A DNA stretch of 64,000 bases from Hyaloraphidium curvatum (GCA_025558095.1 JAIVFI010000028.1:1-64000), one strand, 5' to 3'. Counted from the stretch's first letter, positions 36,811 through 47,616 are shown. The notes: generated by a model not told the origin, from the sequence alone. Made by a program: numbers and translations.

Positions 36811-38763
36811 TCACTGCCGAGCGCCCTTCCCCAGCTCCTCCTCTGCAAAGTCCGTGAAGGTTCTCGTGTACGGTTTCTCGAAAACCGCGGCCACGGGCGG
36901 CAGCAGCGCATACGCCAACGCCAGGAGCATACCAGCTGCCGCGGCCCCCTCGAAGGTGCCCAGCCGTCCGGCGGCCAGAGCCCACGCCACGACGGCGGCG
37001 GATGCCACCATGTACGAGACGTGCCAGATGATGTGCGGGAGGTTGGTGCTGAGGGGAGATGCGACGCCGTCCTTGCGCGTGACCGCGAATTCGAGCTGGA
37101 TCGGAGGGGCCGTCAGCTCCGCGGGCGCCGGACGGCGCACGCGGCCTGCCCACCTTGATGCCCAGCAGGGCAGTCGCCGCGGCCTTGAAGTGGCATGCCA
37201 GCATGTACCGCTCGTGCCGCCACTGCGAGACCGCAAGCGCCAGGCCCTCCGTGACAGAGCCAAGCGCCTGCGCCGCGGCGGCCCAGTAGGCGAGGAGGTA
37301 GAATAATGTACTGGCAAGGCAGAGACAGACGAAGATGGCTGGTTTGCCCGTGCCGGCGACGATGGCGGGGTCGATCAGGAGGGCGAAAGGGACAAAAGCT
37401 TGGTAGAGGTTTGCGATCACGGCGACGATGGGACCCGCGGCGTGCCTGCGTGGCGGATACCTTCAGTTGCATGCATGTCCACGGTGGTTGCATGCACGAG
37501 ACCCACATTCCGTAGATGATGCGGTGCGAGAACCTCAGGCCCGGGTTGAAGAACGGCGGCTCGGCCAGAAGCACCTGGATCGACCCGGCGCTCCACCTCC
37601 CCCGCTGCTTCATGTACCCGTCCAGATCCGGCGGCACCAACCCGTACGCGAGGTGCTCCGACACGTACGCGGAGCGGTAGCCCGCGGCGAGGATCCGCAC
37701 CGAGGTGAAGAAGTCCTCCGTCACAGAGCCCGTGGCGAAGCCGCCGGCCCGTTGGAGGGCGGCGCGGGAATAGGCGACGTTGGTGCCGAAGCCGGGGCAG
37801 CAGCCGTGGCCGTCCCAGGAAGGGAGGACCACGTCGTACTGGAAGGTCTCGCGCTGCGATCTGCGGCGGTGAGTATGGATGCCATGAGCGTCGCGGAAAG
37901 ATGTTGCTCGTGGAGAGCAAGGACCCACAAGGTATCGCCAGGCCGCACGGCGTAGAAATCCTGCGGGCTGCTGACCATCCCGATCCCCTCGTCCCGCACG
38001 CCGCCAGGGTAGAAGGGCGCAAGCAGGTTATCCAGCATGCCCGGCACACAGATCATGTCCGCGTCGAGCACCGCGATGAAGTCCCCGTCGGTTTTGCCGC
38101 AGAAGATGGCGTGGTTCAGATTGCCCGCCTTGGCGTGGTGCGGAACGCCCGGCATCTTGGTGCGGGCGATGTACGCGAGATCGGGTCGCTTGAGGTCTTA
38201 CGAACGGCGGGAGAGGCTGGTGACCATTGCCACTACGGCGGGACTGTTTCCGTCGTCCAAGACCAAAACGCGGAGCCTGTCGACGGGGTAGGCGAGGTCG
38301 AGTGCGGCCTGGACCGTCTCCTCGATCACCTGGTGGTGGTGGCGGGGACACGGGATGGGGCAACTTAGCAAAGCACCATGGAGGGCCATGGCGGAGCTGA
38401 AATACCTCGACGGGCTCGGAGTAGCATGGGATCATGAGGTCCACGGTCGGAAATTCAAACGGGGGTGTCGCGGGGTTGAATGAATGCGGAGCAGGCCGCG
38501 AGGGTCGGAAAGAAATAATCGATCAGGAGGAAATTCGGGACGCATCGCCCAGGGGCCTCCCACCAGCAGACCCTTCGTCCACGACCCAAACGAGTGCACG
38601 TCGCGCATCGCAGAGACAGGAATATGTTCCAAAAACCAGGTCTACCGGCAACCCGGGGAGAGAGCGGGCTCCTGGCCACGGATTGGTTGGTGGGGCGTTC
38701 GAAAGGGGGTCGGCGGGGCCGGCGGGCGGCAGCGGTCCAGACCGGTGCGGCGTCCGCATCCAC
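36811..38763 (-). pseudogene. Cellulose-synthase-like GT2 glycosyltransferase with a stop codon and a frameshift
   Basis: Minus-strand exons recognised are about 38406-38763 (5' limit unsure), 37929-38329, 37507-37860, 37154-37445 and 36811-37095. All processive GT2 motifs are present: VDLMIPCYSEPVE, VLVLDDG, KAGNLNHAIF, AVLDADMICVP, SVTEDFF and the QRGRW pair. Several membrane helices follow. These enzymes use a UDP-sugar to extend a beta-glycan across the membrane. Two lesions are seen. An in-frame TAA at 38198-38200 lies between LSRRS and DLKRPDLAYIARTK. A five-C run (complement 38461-38465) carries one base too many to join the YFFPTLAACSAFIQPRDTP helix to FEFPTVD. With both, no full product is possible unless they are sequence errors. 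Confidence 0.75.
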
Positions 38764-38926
38764 CGCGTCCGCACCCTGATTCTGTCTTTTCGGCCCGGCA
38801 GGAAAGTCACTAAGTACAGCTGGTCTTGAATGTACAGCTGATCCTATGGTGGTCGGCGCACCTCATACAGGTCCAGATTAGGCGGAAGTACTTTGCGCCG
38901 CGGTGTACTCTCGCACGACGAGCCCC

Positions 38927-40324
38927 TCACACCGCAACACCGCCGCACACCGTGTCGAGGACCACGGCGACACCTGCGCCCCTCGCCAAAGTCCACACGC
39001 CGACCGCCACGGTGAAGCCCGTCACCGCGGCGGTCCGCACCGTCGACGCATCCACCGAGCCCCCAAGCCACCGTCCCCTCACATCGTCCGCGGCGAGCAG
39101 ACGCAGCACTTCGGCGTGGTGCACCGCCGCCTCGGTCCCCATCGCGCGGAGGTGCAGAGCGGCGGCGGCGCAGAGTTCGCGTACAGAGGAGATGCCCGAG
39201 TTAAAGTAGGCGACGAGGGTCAAGTCGCGCAGGATGAAGAGGGAGTTAAAGAGGAGGGCGACGGGGAGGAACGCCGGAAGGCAGCTCGAAGAGGCGGCAA
39301 AGATGACGGCGGCGAGAAAGTAGAGTACGGAGATGGTGCTCATATAGCGGCGGACGGTCGAGGCATCGGCTAGGAACGACGCCCATATGCGAGCGAGCGA
39401 AGCATGCAGGGCAAAATAGGGCTCGGCGAGGGCCGAGGTGGGTACCTCGCCGCGGCCGGACCGGGCCACCAGATCGCGCAAGAGAACGCGCATCGCACGG
39501 CCGCGGAGCCTTGTGGAGAGTGCCAAGGGTGGGTGGTGCTGGACGGTCAGCGAAATTGAGCTAAAGCATTCGAAGGCGATTATCGAAGCCAGGAAAAGGA
39601 AGGCGAAAACGGCGCTCCAGGGCGTCGTCCACGTGCTGCTGCCAAAGGTGACGAGCGGTGTCCAGCTTGTGGCAAACAGGACGAAAGTTTCAAGCAGAAA
39701 ATGGGCCCCCACAACAAATGCCATGTCCGAGGCTGCAGCCCTGTCTGGGATCGTGCCCGCACACGTCTTCCTGGGGCACGGGCACAGCGGGTCCGAGTCC
39801 TCATGCTTGATGAGCACAGACCCGTCGTCCACCTTTGCCAGCTGGATCCATCGTGCGGTGCCGGCGTACGAGAGCGTGGAGGCGTCCGAGGGAACGCCTT
39901 GACGGACCCGGCGGTGGGCCCTGAGCAACACGCCGATTGTGAGCGCGGACGAAGGCACCCAGATGACCAATATGCCAACTGCCGAAACGGTGAGCGAGCT
40001 CTGCGGGAACAACGTGCCCCGCCCGTTAAACACGAAGATAGGAGCAAGGTTCACCATGAGCAGCAGCTGGACGCACAGGAGCAAAACGAATACGAGCGGC
40101 TGACCGGGCGTAATCGTGGCCTGAAAGCTCGAAAGGAGTGCCGCCGCAGGGTGTTTTCGCAGCGCCGCGCGGAGGGCGTCGCGTGTCAGCGGTTCCGACT
40201 TCCGGAGCTCAGCGGCAGGGTCCGAGTCGCCGGCGGCGGGCACCAGAGGCGCCCGGAGAGAGGGCGATGCGGGCTGCGGGAAGAGCGCCAGCCATTCTCG
40301 AGCGCTCAGTTGGAGCGGGGCCAT
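38927..40324 (-). CDS. Multi-pass membrane protein, CPC/TWTTPWS family copy 2
   Basis: Single exon, 465 residues. Hydrophobic helices lie near 76-99, 112-135, 200-222, 236-262, 330-352, 355-390 and 440-458. Between helices 2 and 3 is the family loop: TARWIQLAKVDDGS, then DSDPLCPCPRKTC (Cys181, Cys183, Cys188). The TFGSSTWTTPWSAVF motif follows at about 227-241. The end is VGVWTLARGAGVAVVLDTVC. The CxC-x4-C cluster is invariant in all three copies and could bind a metal or a cofactor. No known transporter or enzyme family is recognised. The start is supported by the shared sequence after it (S-A-R-E-W-L-A-L-F-P, compare ASELLTMFP and SEAEWLVVLP in the other two). Confidence 0.7.
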   Translation of the reverse strand: MAPLQLSAREWLALFPQPASPSLRAPLVPAAGDSDPAAELRKSEPLTRDALRAALRKHPAAALLSSFQATITPGQPLVFVLLLCVQLLLMVNLAPIFVFNGRGTLFPQSSLTVSAVGILVIWVPSSALTIGVLLRAHRRVRQGVPSDASTLSYAGTARWIQLAKVDDGSVLIKHEDSDPLCPCPRKTCAGTIPDRAAASDMAFVVGAHFLLETFVLFATSWTPLVTFGSSTWTTPWSAVFAFLFLASIIAFECFSSISLTVQHHPPLALSTRLRGRAMRVLLRDLVARSGRGEVPTSALAEPYFALHASLARIWASFLADASTVRRYMSTISVLYFLAAVIFAASSSCLPAFLPVALLFNSLFILRDLTLVAYFNSGISSVRELCAAAALHLRAMGTEAAVHHAEVLRLLAADDVRGRWLGGSVDASTVRTAAVTGFTVAVGVWTLARGAGVAVVLDTVCGGVAV

Positions 40325-40639
40325 ATCGGTTGCTGGGCGGGCGGAAGGAAGGAAGGAAGCGTGGAAACCTCGAAACGTCCCCCGGCCGCATCCGAACGTC
40401 CAACCGTTGAGCGCGGGCAACGAAGAGCGACATTCAGTTCGCGCACATTCCCAACGTTCTTCTCAAATAATATATTCATATTAGTGGTTCCCATTGTCTG
40501 TACACGTGTGTGGCGTCGGCCGACCGGCGGGCCTCAACATCCGGCCGCGGCGGATAGTGTCCGGCGTCTATGTTAATCCCAATAGTGATGATGGAGCCCG
40601 CCCGGCGGGCCCCGAGAGCGTGCGGAGAGTGGTATCCCA
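40325..40639. other. Short interval upstream of membrane-protein copy 2
   Basis: 315 bases between this gene's start and the stop of the sugar dehydrogenase, both on the minus strand. An AT-rich patch (ATAATATATTCATATTAG at 40467-40484) stands out and could be a promoter element for the membrane-protein gene or a terminator region of its neighbour. Confidence 0.4.
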
Positions 40640-43586
40640 TTAGGGCATAGCCTGGAAGCCTTGCATGGAAACGGAGCGGCGAATGACCTCGACGTTGCCG
40701 CACCGGTCGCGCACCGTGAGCTGCACGGAGTAGTAGTAGTACTGCTGGTCTGTGTCACTGGTGGGAACTTGCGTTAAACGAAGCAGCGCGCACTCCGTCG
40801 AACTGGCCCTTACGCGTGCGATGCTGCGTTGAAGGTCCCAGATAGCACCCCCTTGAACTGGTACGGGCTGTGTTGGTGGCAGAGGAACCCCTGGCAGTGC
40901 ACCAAGTTGACGTCCCAGGTGAACATGGACGCCGGCACCGCGGTGCGGCGGTCCCAGTACGTCGCCGTGGCGGCGAACTGCACGTTCGTGTCCGGCGGGG
41001 CGATAAGGCCCTCGGGGGGTTGGGTCATGGTGACGATCGGGGCGTACGGCGAGCTCGGGCCGCAGTACGCCTTGACCTCGGCCCAGTTGAAGTGCGAGGG
41101 CTGCCACACTTCGCCGCGACGGGGGTCCAGGTGCGGCGCGACGGCCGCCTGCAGGCTCACGCGGTTGAACCGGTGCAGCCCGCGGATGTCGAAGGACAGG
41201 GGGTTCGACCCCAGGTCCATCCGCCGCACCAGGCTCGAGTTCCACACCACTCGGCTGTCGTCCACGGTGCGAACGGTCCAAGAGCCCGAAACGTTCAGTT
41301 GCGGGCCCGTGTTGTTCAGGCCGTAGTGCGGGTAGAACCGCCGCACTTCCTCGTCGACGCCGACGACGCCCGTGATTCGGTAGCAGCAGCGGTTGAGAAG
41401 GACGTCGATTTGGCTGGAGAGGCGGTCGAGCCGAGTCAGCACTCGAGCTCGCAGCCCCCCAAACCCGCCCAATACCCACCTAAGCGCGTGCGTCCCCCAT
41501 CCGGTGATGTACCAGCGGTTGTTGATGTTGAGCGTCCTGCCCGTGTTGGCCTGCCCGCTCAGACCGACAGAGGCGTCCAGGCCCACGGGGCCCCAGTTGC
41601 CGTTTCTCGCGAACCGGAGCCTGCTCCTCGGCCAGCCTTCCCTCGACAGGAAGGTGAGGTCGCCGATGGGCTGCTGCCCGGTCGCCGCGGCGCAGGTCGG
41701 CACGACGATGCGCGCGGCGCCCGTGGGGTCGCAAAGCGGATCCGGAGGGCGCTTGGAGGTGGTGGGCACCGGCCGTGCGGTAGTCAGCCGCGGCACGGTC
41801 GGGTTGGGCGGCGGGGTGAAGCCCGAGATGCGGAACCGGATGACGGAACCCTGCTGCGCCTGGCTCAGGTAGTAGAGCCATCCGTCCGTGCCGACGCGGA
41901 AGGTGCACGGCCCGTCCCCGCCGTAGAAGAACGTGACGGTGCCGCCGCCCGGGCTGACGGCCCAAACGCGGCCCGAGGTGTAGTCCGCGACGATCCACCG
42001 ACCTCCGACGCCGGGGTAGTAGGAGGGGATCTGCACGCCGCCAATGGCGGCGGACGAAGCACCGTCGTGGTTCCACTGGAACAGCACGCCCTTGTTGCCC
42101 GGAATGCCGGCGTACGGGTTGTCCCCGTTGAGGATGCGCTGGCAGATGGGCGTGCCAGGGACCAGGCCGGGAGAGACGTTGGTGCCTTCCCAGCTGAAGA
42201 ACAGAAACGCGGCGTCAGCAGAGCGGTGCCGTCCAGCCTGCCTCCACCACCCACCAAGGCCAGCCCATGTTCTGCCCCCTGTAGATGACCTTGAGACTTT
42301 CCCACGTGTACCACCCCACCTCGCCGCAGTACACCGCGTTCGGCCCTCCGGAGCAGCGGAACGGCTGCCGCAGCCCCACGGCCCACACCTTGCACCTCGC
42401 GGACCAGACGGAGCCCCCGTTGCAGAACGGGTTGTCCCTCCGTCCCGCTCCCGTGTCGGGATCGATGCGGAGGATCTTGCCGCCGAGGAAGTTGGGGTCC
42501 ATGGACAGGGCGCGGTCGACGAGGCCCTGGCCGTTCGAGTACCAGAAGGTGCCGTCGTGGATCTGGCCCTCGCCGACCGAGACCCAGAGAGAGCCGTCGC
42601 CGGCGAACCACAGGGAGCCGATGGAGTGGGTGGTGCCGATCATGGGCTGCGTGGGGGACGGTGGGTGAGCCAAGGAGGCAGCAGCAGGCGACAGAGGGAC
42701 GTACCGAGCAGTTGTCGTTGTAGTTCCACTGGATCGAAAGAAGGGGCCGAAAAGCAGGGTCAGCATCACGTAAACGATCCCGGCGACCGCGCGAAACAGG
42801 GGCCGGATGACCGTCGGGGCTGCGGCTGGTTGCGGGCGGTGTCAAGCCCGAACTGTGTGCCGCAGCCGGCGCAAGGGCAGCATCCCCATCCCCCGCGACG
42901 GAGAATCGGCGCCTCCCATCCCGTAAGGCGGGGTCAAAATCGCCGGTTGCGCCCGCCCCCGACTGAATCCGACGGCCGATGCCCCGTCCACGCGGTCCCC
43001 GCCGTCGGCCACCCGTGTGACTCACGCTCCCGTCCAGCCTGCACGTGCTGCCGAAGATCACCCTCTCGTCCTGCAGGGCATCGTTGCGGTACGTGAACCG
43101 CGAGATCATGTTGTAGTTGCCACCTGCGGCGGCGGGGGGGATCAGGGGCTTTCGCGGCGGCCGGTGCTGTGGTACGCACCTCCGTTGTGGTTCGGGTCGA
43201 CGGTGTACCCGATGTAGATGTATGGACGTCCTCGGTAGAAGTCCCGATCGATGGCGAAGCCCATCAGGCCCCGGTCTGGTCGAAACGAGCGGTTAGCGCG
43301 TCCGGGGGCGGCATTTCCCCGAGGACGGTGGCCCACCTCCCTGCGACGGCGCCACGCGGCCCGTAATGTCCACGAGCACGCGGGACCATCGCCCGTTGCG
43401 GAAGAGCACGAGGCGGCCCCGGCGGCCCGCGATGATCAGGCGCTCCTCGTCGAGCCACTGGAAGTCGGACACCGAATCTCCGAACGTCGCCACGCGTTCG
43501 GCAATGACGCCCCCGGGGAGTCCGCTCGGCCACGCAAGCGCCCGCCCACATAGGGCGAGGAGCGCGAGGAGGAGGAGCGGGATCAT
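40640..43586 (-). CDS. Secreted PQQ-type sugar dehydrogenase with NPCBM and PKD-like domains
   Basis: Seven exons on the minus strand: 43337-43586, 43180-43275, 43026-43123, 42705-42728 (24 bases), 42255-42646, 41480-42193 and 40810-41413. A signal peptide (MIPLLLLALLALCGRALA) precedes a glucose/sorbosone-dehydrogenase beta-propeller with QGDRGLMGFAIDRDF, THSIGSLWFAGDGSLWVSVG and LGGKILRIDPDTG. After a Thr/Pro-rich linker comes an NPCBM carbohydrate-binding module (YITGWGTHALSQIDVLL, GVVGVDEEV) and a PKD-like domain (FTWDVNLVHCQG). It should oxidise extracellular sugars. The first frame stops at 40810; further PKD-like coding (TDQQYYYYSVQLTVRDRCGN) continues to 40640 in a shifted frame. Either one base is missing, or a 62-base GTACCA...CAG intron is used. 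Confidence 0.8.
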
Positions 43587-44301
43587 GGCTCCTGGCGCGT
43601 GGGGAGGGGTCGGGGGGAGTGCCTGTGGCTGCGGCACAGGAAAATCCTCTCCAAGCCCTTCGGTACCAGCCCGCCTGACTTTCACACAAACGTGTCCCTC
43701 ATTTTTCGCGGATGGAGCGTCCGGAGGCCGACTACCGGCTGGATCAGCTCTTCCTGATCTTAGTCGATGAGAGACCGGCCCCGAAGCTGAACCCACGTGG
43801 CCGAATTCCGGTTTCGGCTTCCCACACGGAAGATAAGGCACCAGGACTGGCCAATCGTCGCAACAGTCGCACAGAGCGTGAAGAAATTGCCATATTTTAA
43901 ACCTGGGATTTTCCTCGTCGCGCATCATGGGGAGCAAGGCCGGTTGGGAGGACCGTGTCGCGAGGGACAGCTGGCGGGACGGGTTCACTTATCGAGGTCC
44001 GATCCACGCCATCAGCGGATGCTCGTACATGATTGCAATTGATCGGTGCCTTTATCGTGGACACCTTGTTAAATGGGATGGTTGCGTGCATGGCCTGGTC
44101 GAAAGAAGACTGCCACTGGCGCGGAGACGCGTCGCAACAACGCGGCACAGGCACCGTGCCCCGCCGCATCCGCCGCTCCGCCCGCCCGCCCACCGCGGCG
44201 CCGGCATTTTTGGCATTGTTCCATCCGGGCCCCGTGGGACCGAGGCGTTCCACCGGCGCGCCGCCGGGAAGGCGGGTCCAAACAAGGGCACGCTACTCGG
44301 G
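43587..44301. other. Divergent promoter interval
   Basis: 715 bases between the starts of the sugar dehydrogenase (minus) and the F-box-like gene (plus). No additional gene is supported; open frames here lack similarity. Confidence 0.4.
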
Positions 44302-45879
44302 ATGGAAGTTCGCGAACCGATGGGGATGGCCATGCAGCCGGCCGTTCTCCTGGCAGCGAACACGATGGACAACGAGGGAATCGCCTCGGATGGACGGGAA
44401 GTGAAGGCGGATGCCGGGTTGGCGCCCGTCGCGGGTTCCCCGGCTCCCCCGGAGGTGCACCCCGCTCCCGCCCCGACCGCGGCGCCGCTGTGGCTGCCCG
44501 CGCTGCCCGGCCCCGCACAGCACCTCGTGCTCGCGTCGCTGTCGGCCGCCGATCTGTGGTCGCTGTGCCGCACGTCGACCGCCGCCCGCAGCGCCGTCGC
44601 GCACGGCTTCCACGCGTGGCTCAAGGACGCGCCGCTGCACCACTGCAACCCCGCGCACGCCGGAAACACCGCGCCCGCCAACCTGCCGCTCGCCTTCCTC
44701 GCCTTCGTGCTCGGCCTCGGCAACCCGTCGCCCGGCTCGGAGCAGTGGCGCTCCTTCCGCAAACTGTACCGCCGCTACGGCTCGCAGGCCGCGGTCCCCG
44801 CGCCCCTCACGCCCGCCGACGTGGCCGACGCCCGGCGCTGCCCGCTCGGCTGGGACCCCGCCGACTGGAACTCGCCCGCCTACGACCACCTCATGAACGA
44901 CCCGCCTGAGTACCTCGTCTCGCGGCCGCTGCCGCTGCGCATGCGCGAGGCGCTGGGCCAGCTGGTCTGGAGCATGGTCTACTGGATGTGCGACTCGGGC
45001 GGCGACCCGTACCACATCCGGCGCTGGCCCCTGCGCGTGCAGCCGCCGCCCGACGAGGACCCGGTCAACGGCAGGCTGGTCGAACAGGGCCACTTCAGGC
45101 GGCAGCCGCCCGTTCGCCGCATCCCGCGCGAGTGGGCCGACGACGCCGCCGAGCCGGACGACCCGGAGGAGAAGCCCGGTCCGCACGGCGAGGAGTCGCC
45201 CGTGCTGCGCGCCCTGCGCGTGCGGCGCTACCTCGACCGCTGCTGGACCCTCATCTGGCGCTTCGCCGGCCCCGTCCCCAGCGAGATCCTCGCCGCCTCC
45301 AAGGGCCTCGCGCAGCACCGCGACAAGCGCCGCCGCGGCCCCGCCCGCGCCGACGCCGAGTTGCACGCCGACGCGCTCGAAACCTTCCCGCACCCGGCCA
45401 GTGTGTGCTCCAAGAACCTGTACCCGCGCATGCTGCTCAACCTGGTCAAGAGGGGGGACTACCGCACCCTGGAGCTGCTCCTGCTGTGCTTCGGCGCGCC
45501 CGAGAAGGAGTGGCGCACGGACCTGCGCCGCCCGCCGCCGCTGCCGCCCACCAACAACGGGGAGAACGGCACGCAGCCGCAGCAGCAGCAGCAGCAGGAG
45601 CAGAAGGAAAGCTGCTGCGACGGGTGCCTGCGCTTCGACCCGCCCGCCGGCGTGCCGCCGCCCCCAGGCGGGAGGAGGTGGCTCGTTTGGTTCACGCAGA
45701 AGGGGTCCGGTGGGCCGCACCTCGCGCTGGACGGGGACTGGGACACCTCGGCGCCGCTGTACGGGAAGGTGAGGGCGGTGGTGGATGCGCACGGAGGCAT
45801 TCTGGGGAGGGCGCCGGTACCCGAGGCTGCCGATGATGGTGGGGTGCTGGGCGGCATCTTTGGGCTGCTGCCGATCTGA
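44302..45879 (+). CDS. Putative F-box-like protein
   Basis: Single exon, 525 residues from the ATG at 44302 (other Met codons follow at residues 7, 9 and 11). Residues ~73-115 read LPGPAQHLVLASLSAADLWSLCRTSTAARSAV and so on, a good F-box-like pattern (Leu-Pro...Leu...Leu...Asp-Leu...Leu-Cys...Ser). The remainder is mostly helical with no repeats I recognise. It includes a charged spacer, a six-Gln run near residue ~430 and a CCDGC cluster. If it is a true F-box protein it would dock substrates to an SCF ubiquitin ligase. The target domain is not identified. The gene is unrelated in sequence to the F-box-like gene at 20440. Confidence 0.6.
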   Translation: MEVREPMGMAMQPAVLLAANTMDNEGIASDGREVKADAGLAPVAGSPAPPEVHPAPAPTAAPLWLPALPGPAQHLVLASLSAADLWSLCRTSTAARSAVAHGFHAWLKDAPLHHCNPAHAGNTAPANLPLAFLAFVLGLGNPSPGSEQWRSFRKLYRRYGSQAAVPAPLTPADVADARRCPLGWDPADWNSPAYDHLMNDPPEYLVSRPLPLRMREALGQLVWSMVYWMCDSGGDPYHIRRWPLRVQPPPDEDPVNGRLVEQGHFRRQPPVRRIPREWADDAAEPDDPEEKPGPHGEESPVLRALRVRRYLDRCWTLIWRFAGPVPSEILAASKGLAQHRDKRRRGPARADAELHADALETFPHPASVCSKNLYPRMLLNLVKRGDYRTLELLLLCFGAPEKEWRTDLRRPPPLPPTNNGENGTQPQQQQQQEQKESCCDGCLRFDPPAGVPPPPGGRRWLVWFTQKGSGGPHLALDGDWDTSAPLYGKVRAVVDAHGGILGRAPVPEAADDGGVLGGIFGLLPI

Positions 45880-46059
45880 TGGGACGTGAGAAGTTGGAGG
45901 CACGAGGTGGATGGCAGGAGATGCTTGGAGGATCGATACGGATATTGGTTTTGCTTCCTTGGGAGAGACGTGCGAACAACCGGTATTGTAACATATGTCG
46001 ACGTCTGCGGATACACCGTCCAACTGCACGCTGCTCACTTTCCAACCGCCGCCTTGCCA

Positions 46060-47616
46060 TCACAACCTGGCCGGCTTTGCCCCCCACAGGTTCGCCGCCC
46101 CCACCCTCTCCGCCTCCTCCGGCGGCGCCGCCCCCACCCGCATCAGCAGCTCCCCGATCAGCCTCCCCGCCCACGCCGGCACCCCTGCCGCCCGCGAGAG
46201 CGCGAGCCCGCACAGCCCGCGGACGTACCTGTCCCCGTCCCCCGCGGCGACGGGGACCAGCTCCGCCGCGTCGTCCGGGGACAGCGACCCCGCGCAGGCG
46301 GCCTGCACCAGCGCCAAGGCAGCGCACTGCCGCACCGTCGACCGGGACATCCCCGCGTTCGCGACGGTGTCCTGCTCGGCGCCCGGTGCCAGACGGTCAA
46401 GCAGCGCTCTGACGGCCTCGCCTGGGATCCCGTGGGCGCGGGCGAGGGTGCCCAGCGCGTGCGCGGCGTTGCTGCGGGCCAGGTGGTCGGGATCGGTCGC
46501 GAGGACGCGGGAGAGGGCGGCGGGGAGGGAGGGGTGGGGGAGCCGGAGCTCCCCGAGGGCGAAGGAGGCCATGCGGCGGACTTCGGGGGCGGGGGAGTCG
46601 AGCGCAGAGACGAGGGCGGGGAGGGCGGAGGCGCCATGCAGGGGGAGGAGGCGGCCTGCGAGGCGGCGGGCGGGTTCAGAGGGGTTGTTGAGTTGGGAGG
46701 CGAGGGAAGCAATGTCCTCGCCGGGAGCCGCGACGGGCTGGCCGAGGAGCCAGGACCACGTGCGCCGCGCGGCGGCGGCAAACGGTGCCGGCATGCCGGA
46801 AAAATCGGGCTCGAAGCCGTCCGAGTGCGCCCAGCTCGGGGCGCACGGCTCCGAGGTGCGCAGGAAGGTGAACTTGGCCATGAACCTCAGCTTGTCGCAC
46901 CCCGGCGCCTGCCTCGTGCCGCGGTGCACGATGTCGTGGTGCACAATCACAAAGGCGCCGGCTTCGGGCAGGGTGAGCCTCTTTGCGGCGGCCGGCGCGG
47001 GCATCGTCGCCAATGCCTGCGCCAGCCTCCTGTCCCTTCCCGCGAGGTCCGGGTCGGACCCCGCCTCGGGCGTGAAGCCCCTGTCCAGCCTATCGTCCCC
47101 GTGCACCTCCTCGCCGTCCTCGAACGAGTTGTCAAAGTACTGCGAGCCGGGGACCACCTCCGTCGGGCCCATGTCATCGCCGACGGGTTGAGGGTAATAG
47201 AAAACCAGCACGGCGGTGGGGAAGTGGCTGCGCACGTGGCCGCGAGCGTTCCAGGGCAGGTTGCCGTCCTGGTGCCAGCCCTGGTCGTTTGGCGTGGCCT
47301 TGTGGAGGAAATGGTGCGGGTGCAGCGCGGCATCGTCGCCCAGGACGCCCTTTAGGGTCGTGCGGAGGGTCGGGCAGGCGAGCACTTCGCGTAAGGCGGG
47401 AATGCGGGCGAGCAGGTTGTCGCCGAGGTGCGAGAGGTGCGGCGTGGGCGCTTGGCGCGCCTCTTCGGACAGGGCGGCGAACGATTCGAACAGCTTGGCG
47501 TGCACCGCCGGGGGCACCTCCGAGGGGGGCGGGCGGACGACGAGGAAGCCATCGCGCACGAAGGCGGCGACGGAGGCGTCGTCCATCGGGGGCAGAGGGG
47601 TGTCCTTGTTTGCCAT
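46060..47616 (-). CDS. Phytanoyl-CoA dioxygenase-like protein fused to HEAT repeats
   Basis: Single exon, 518 residues. Residues ~10-290 are a PhyH-type Fe(II)/2-oxoglutarate oxygenase: MDDASVAAFVRDGFLVV at the start, WHQDGNLPW with the iron-binding His115/Asp117, FYYPQPVGDDMGPTEVVPGS, and the distal His in VIVHHDIVHRGTR. Residues ~310-500 are Ala/Leu-rich paired helices (PALVSALDSPAPEVRRMASFALGEL and similar) typical of HEAT repeats. The oxygenase hydroxylates a small molecule or lipid; the repeats suggest a protein partner. This fusion is known in scattered microbial proteins but not characterised, to my knowledge. The start at 47616 gives the family's usual N-terminus. Confidence 0.82.
   Translation of the reverse strand: MANKDTPLPPMDDASVAAFVRDGFLVVRPPPSEVPPAVHAKLFESFAALSEEARQAPTPHLSHLGDNLLARIPALREVLACPTLRTTLKGVLGDDAALHPHHFLHKATPNDQGWHQDGNLPWNARGHVRSHFPTAVLVFYYPQPVGDDMGPTEVVPGSQYFDNSFEDGEEVHGDDRLDRGFTPEAGSDPDLAGRDRRLAQALATMPAPAAAKRLTLPEAGAFVIVHHDIVHRGTRQAPGCDKLRFMAKFTFLRTSEPCAPSWAHSDGFEPDFSGMPAPFAAAARRTWSWLLGQPVAAPGEDIASLASQLNNPSEPARRLAGRLLPLHGASALPALVSALDSPAPEVRRMASFALGELRLPHPSLPAALSRVLATDPDHLARSNAAHALGTLARAHGIPGEAVRALLDRLAPGAEQDTVANAGMSRSTVRQCAALALVQAACAGSLSPDDAAELVPVAAGDGDRYVRGLCGLALSRAAGVPAWAGRLIGELLMRVGAAPPEEAERVGAANLWGAKPARL

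Noticed and set aside
38198-38210. A 13-base intron (GTAAGACCTCAAG) to remove the stop in the GT2 gene
   Set aside because: Far shorter than every other intron in the window (50 or more bases), and the downstream codons are already in the same frame, so a nonsense change is the simpler explanation.
44293-46038. 581-codon minus-strand frame opposite the F-box-like gene at 44302
   Set aside because: GC-skew shadow of the plus-strand gene; no motif or believable start.
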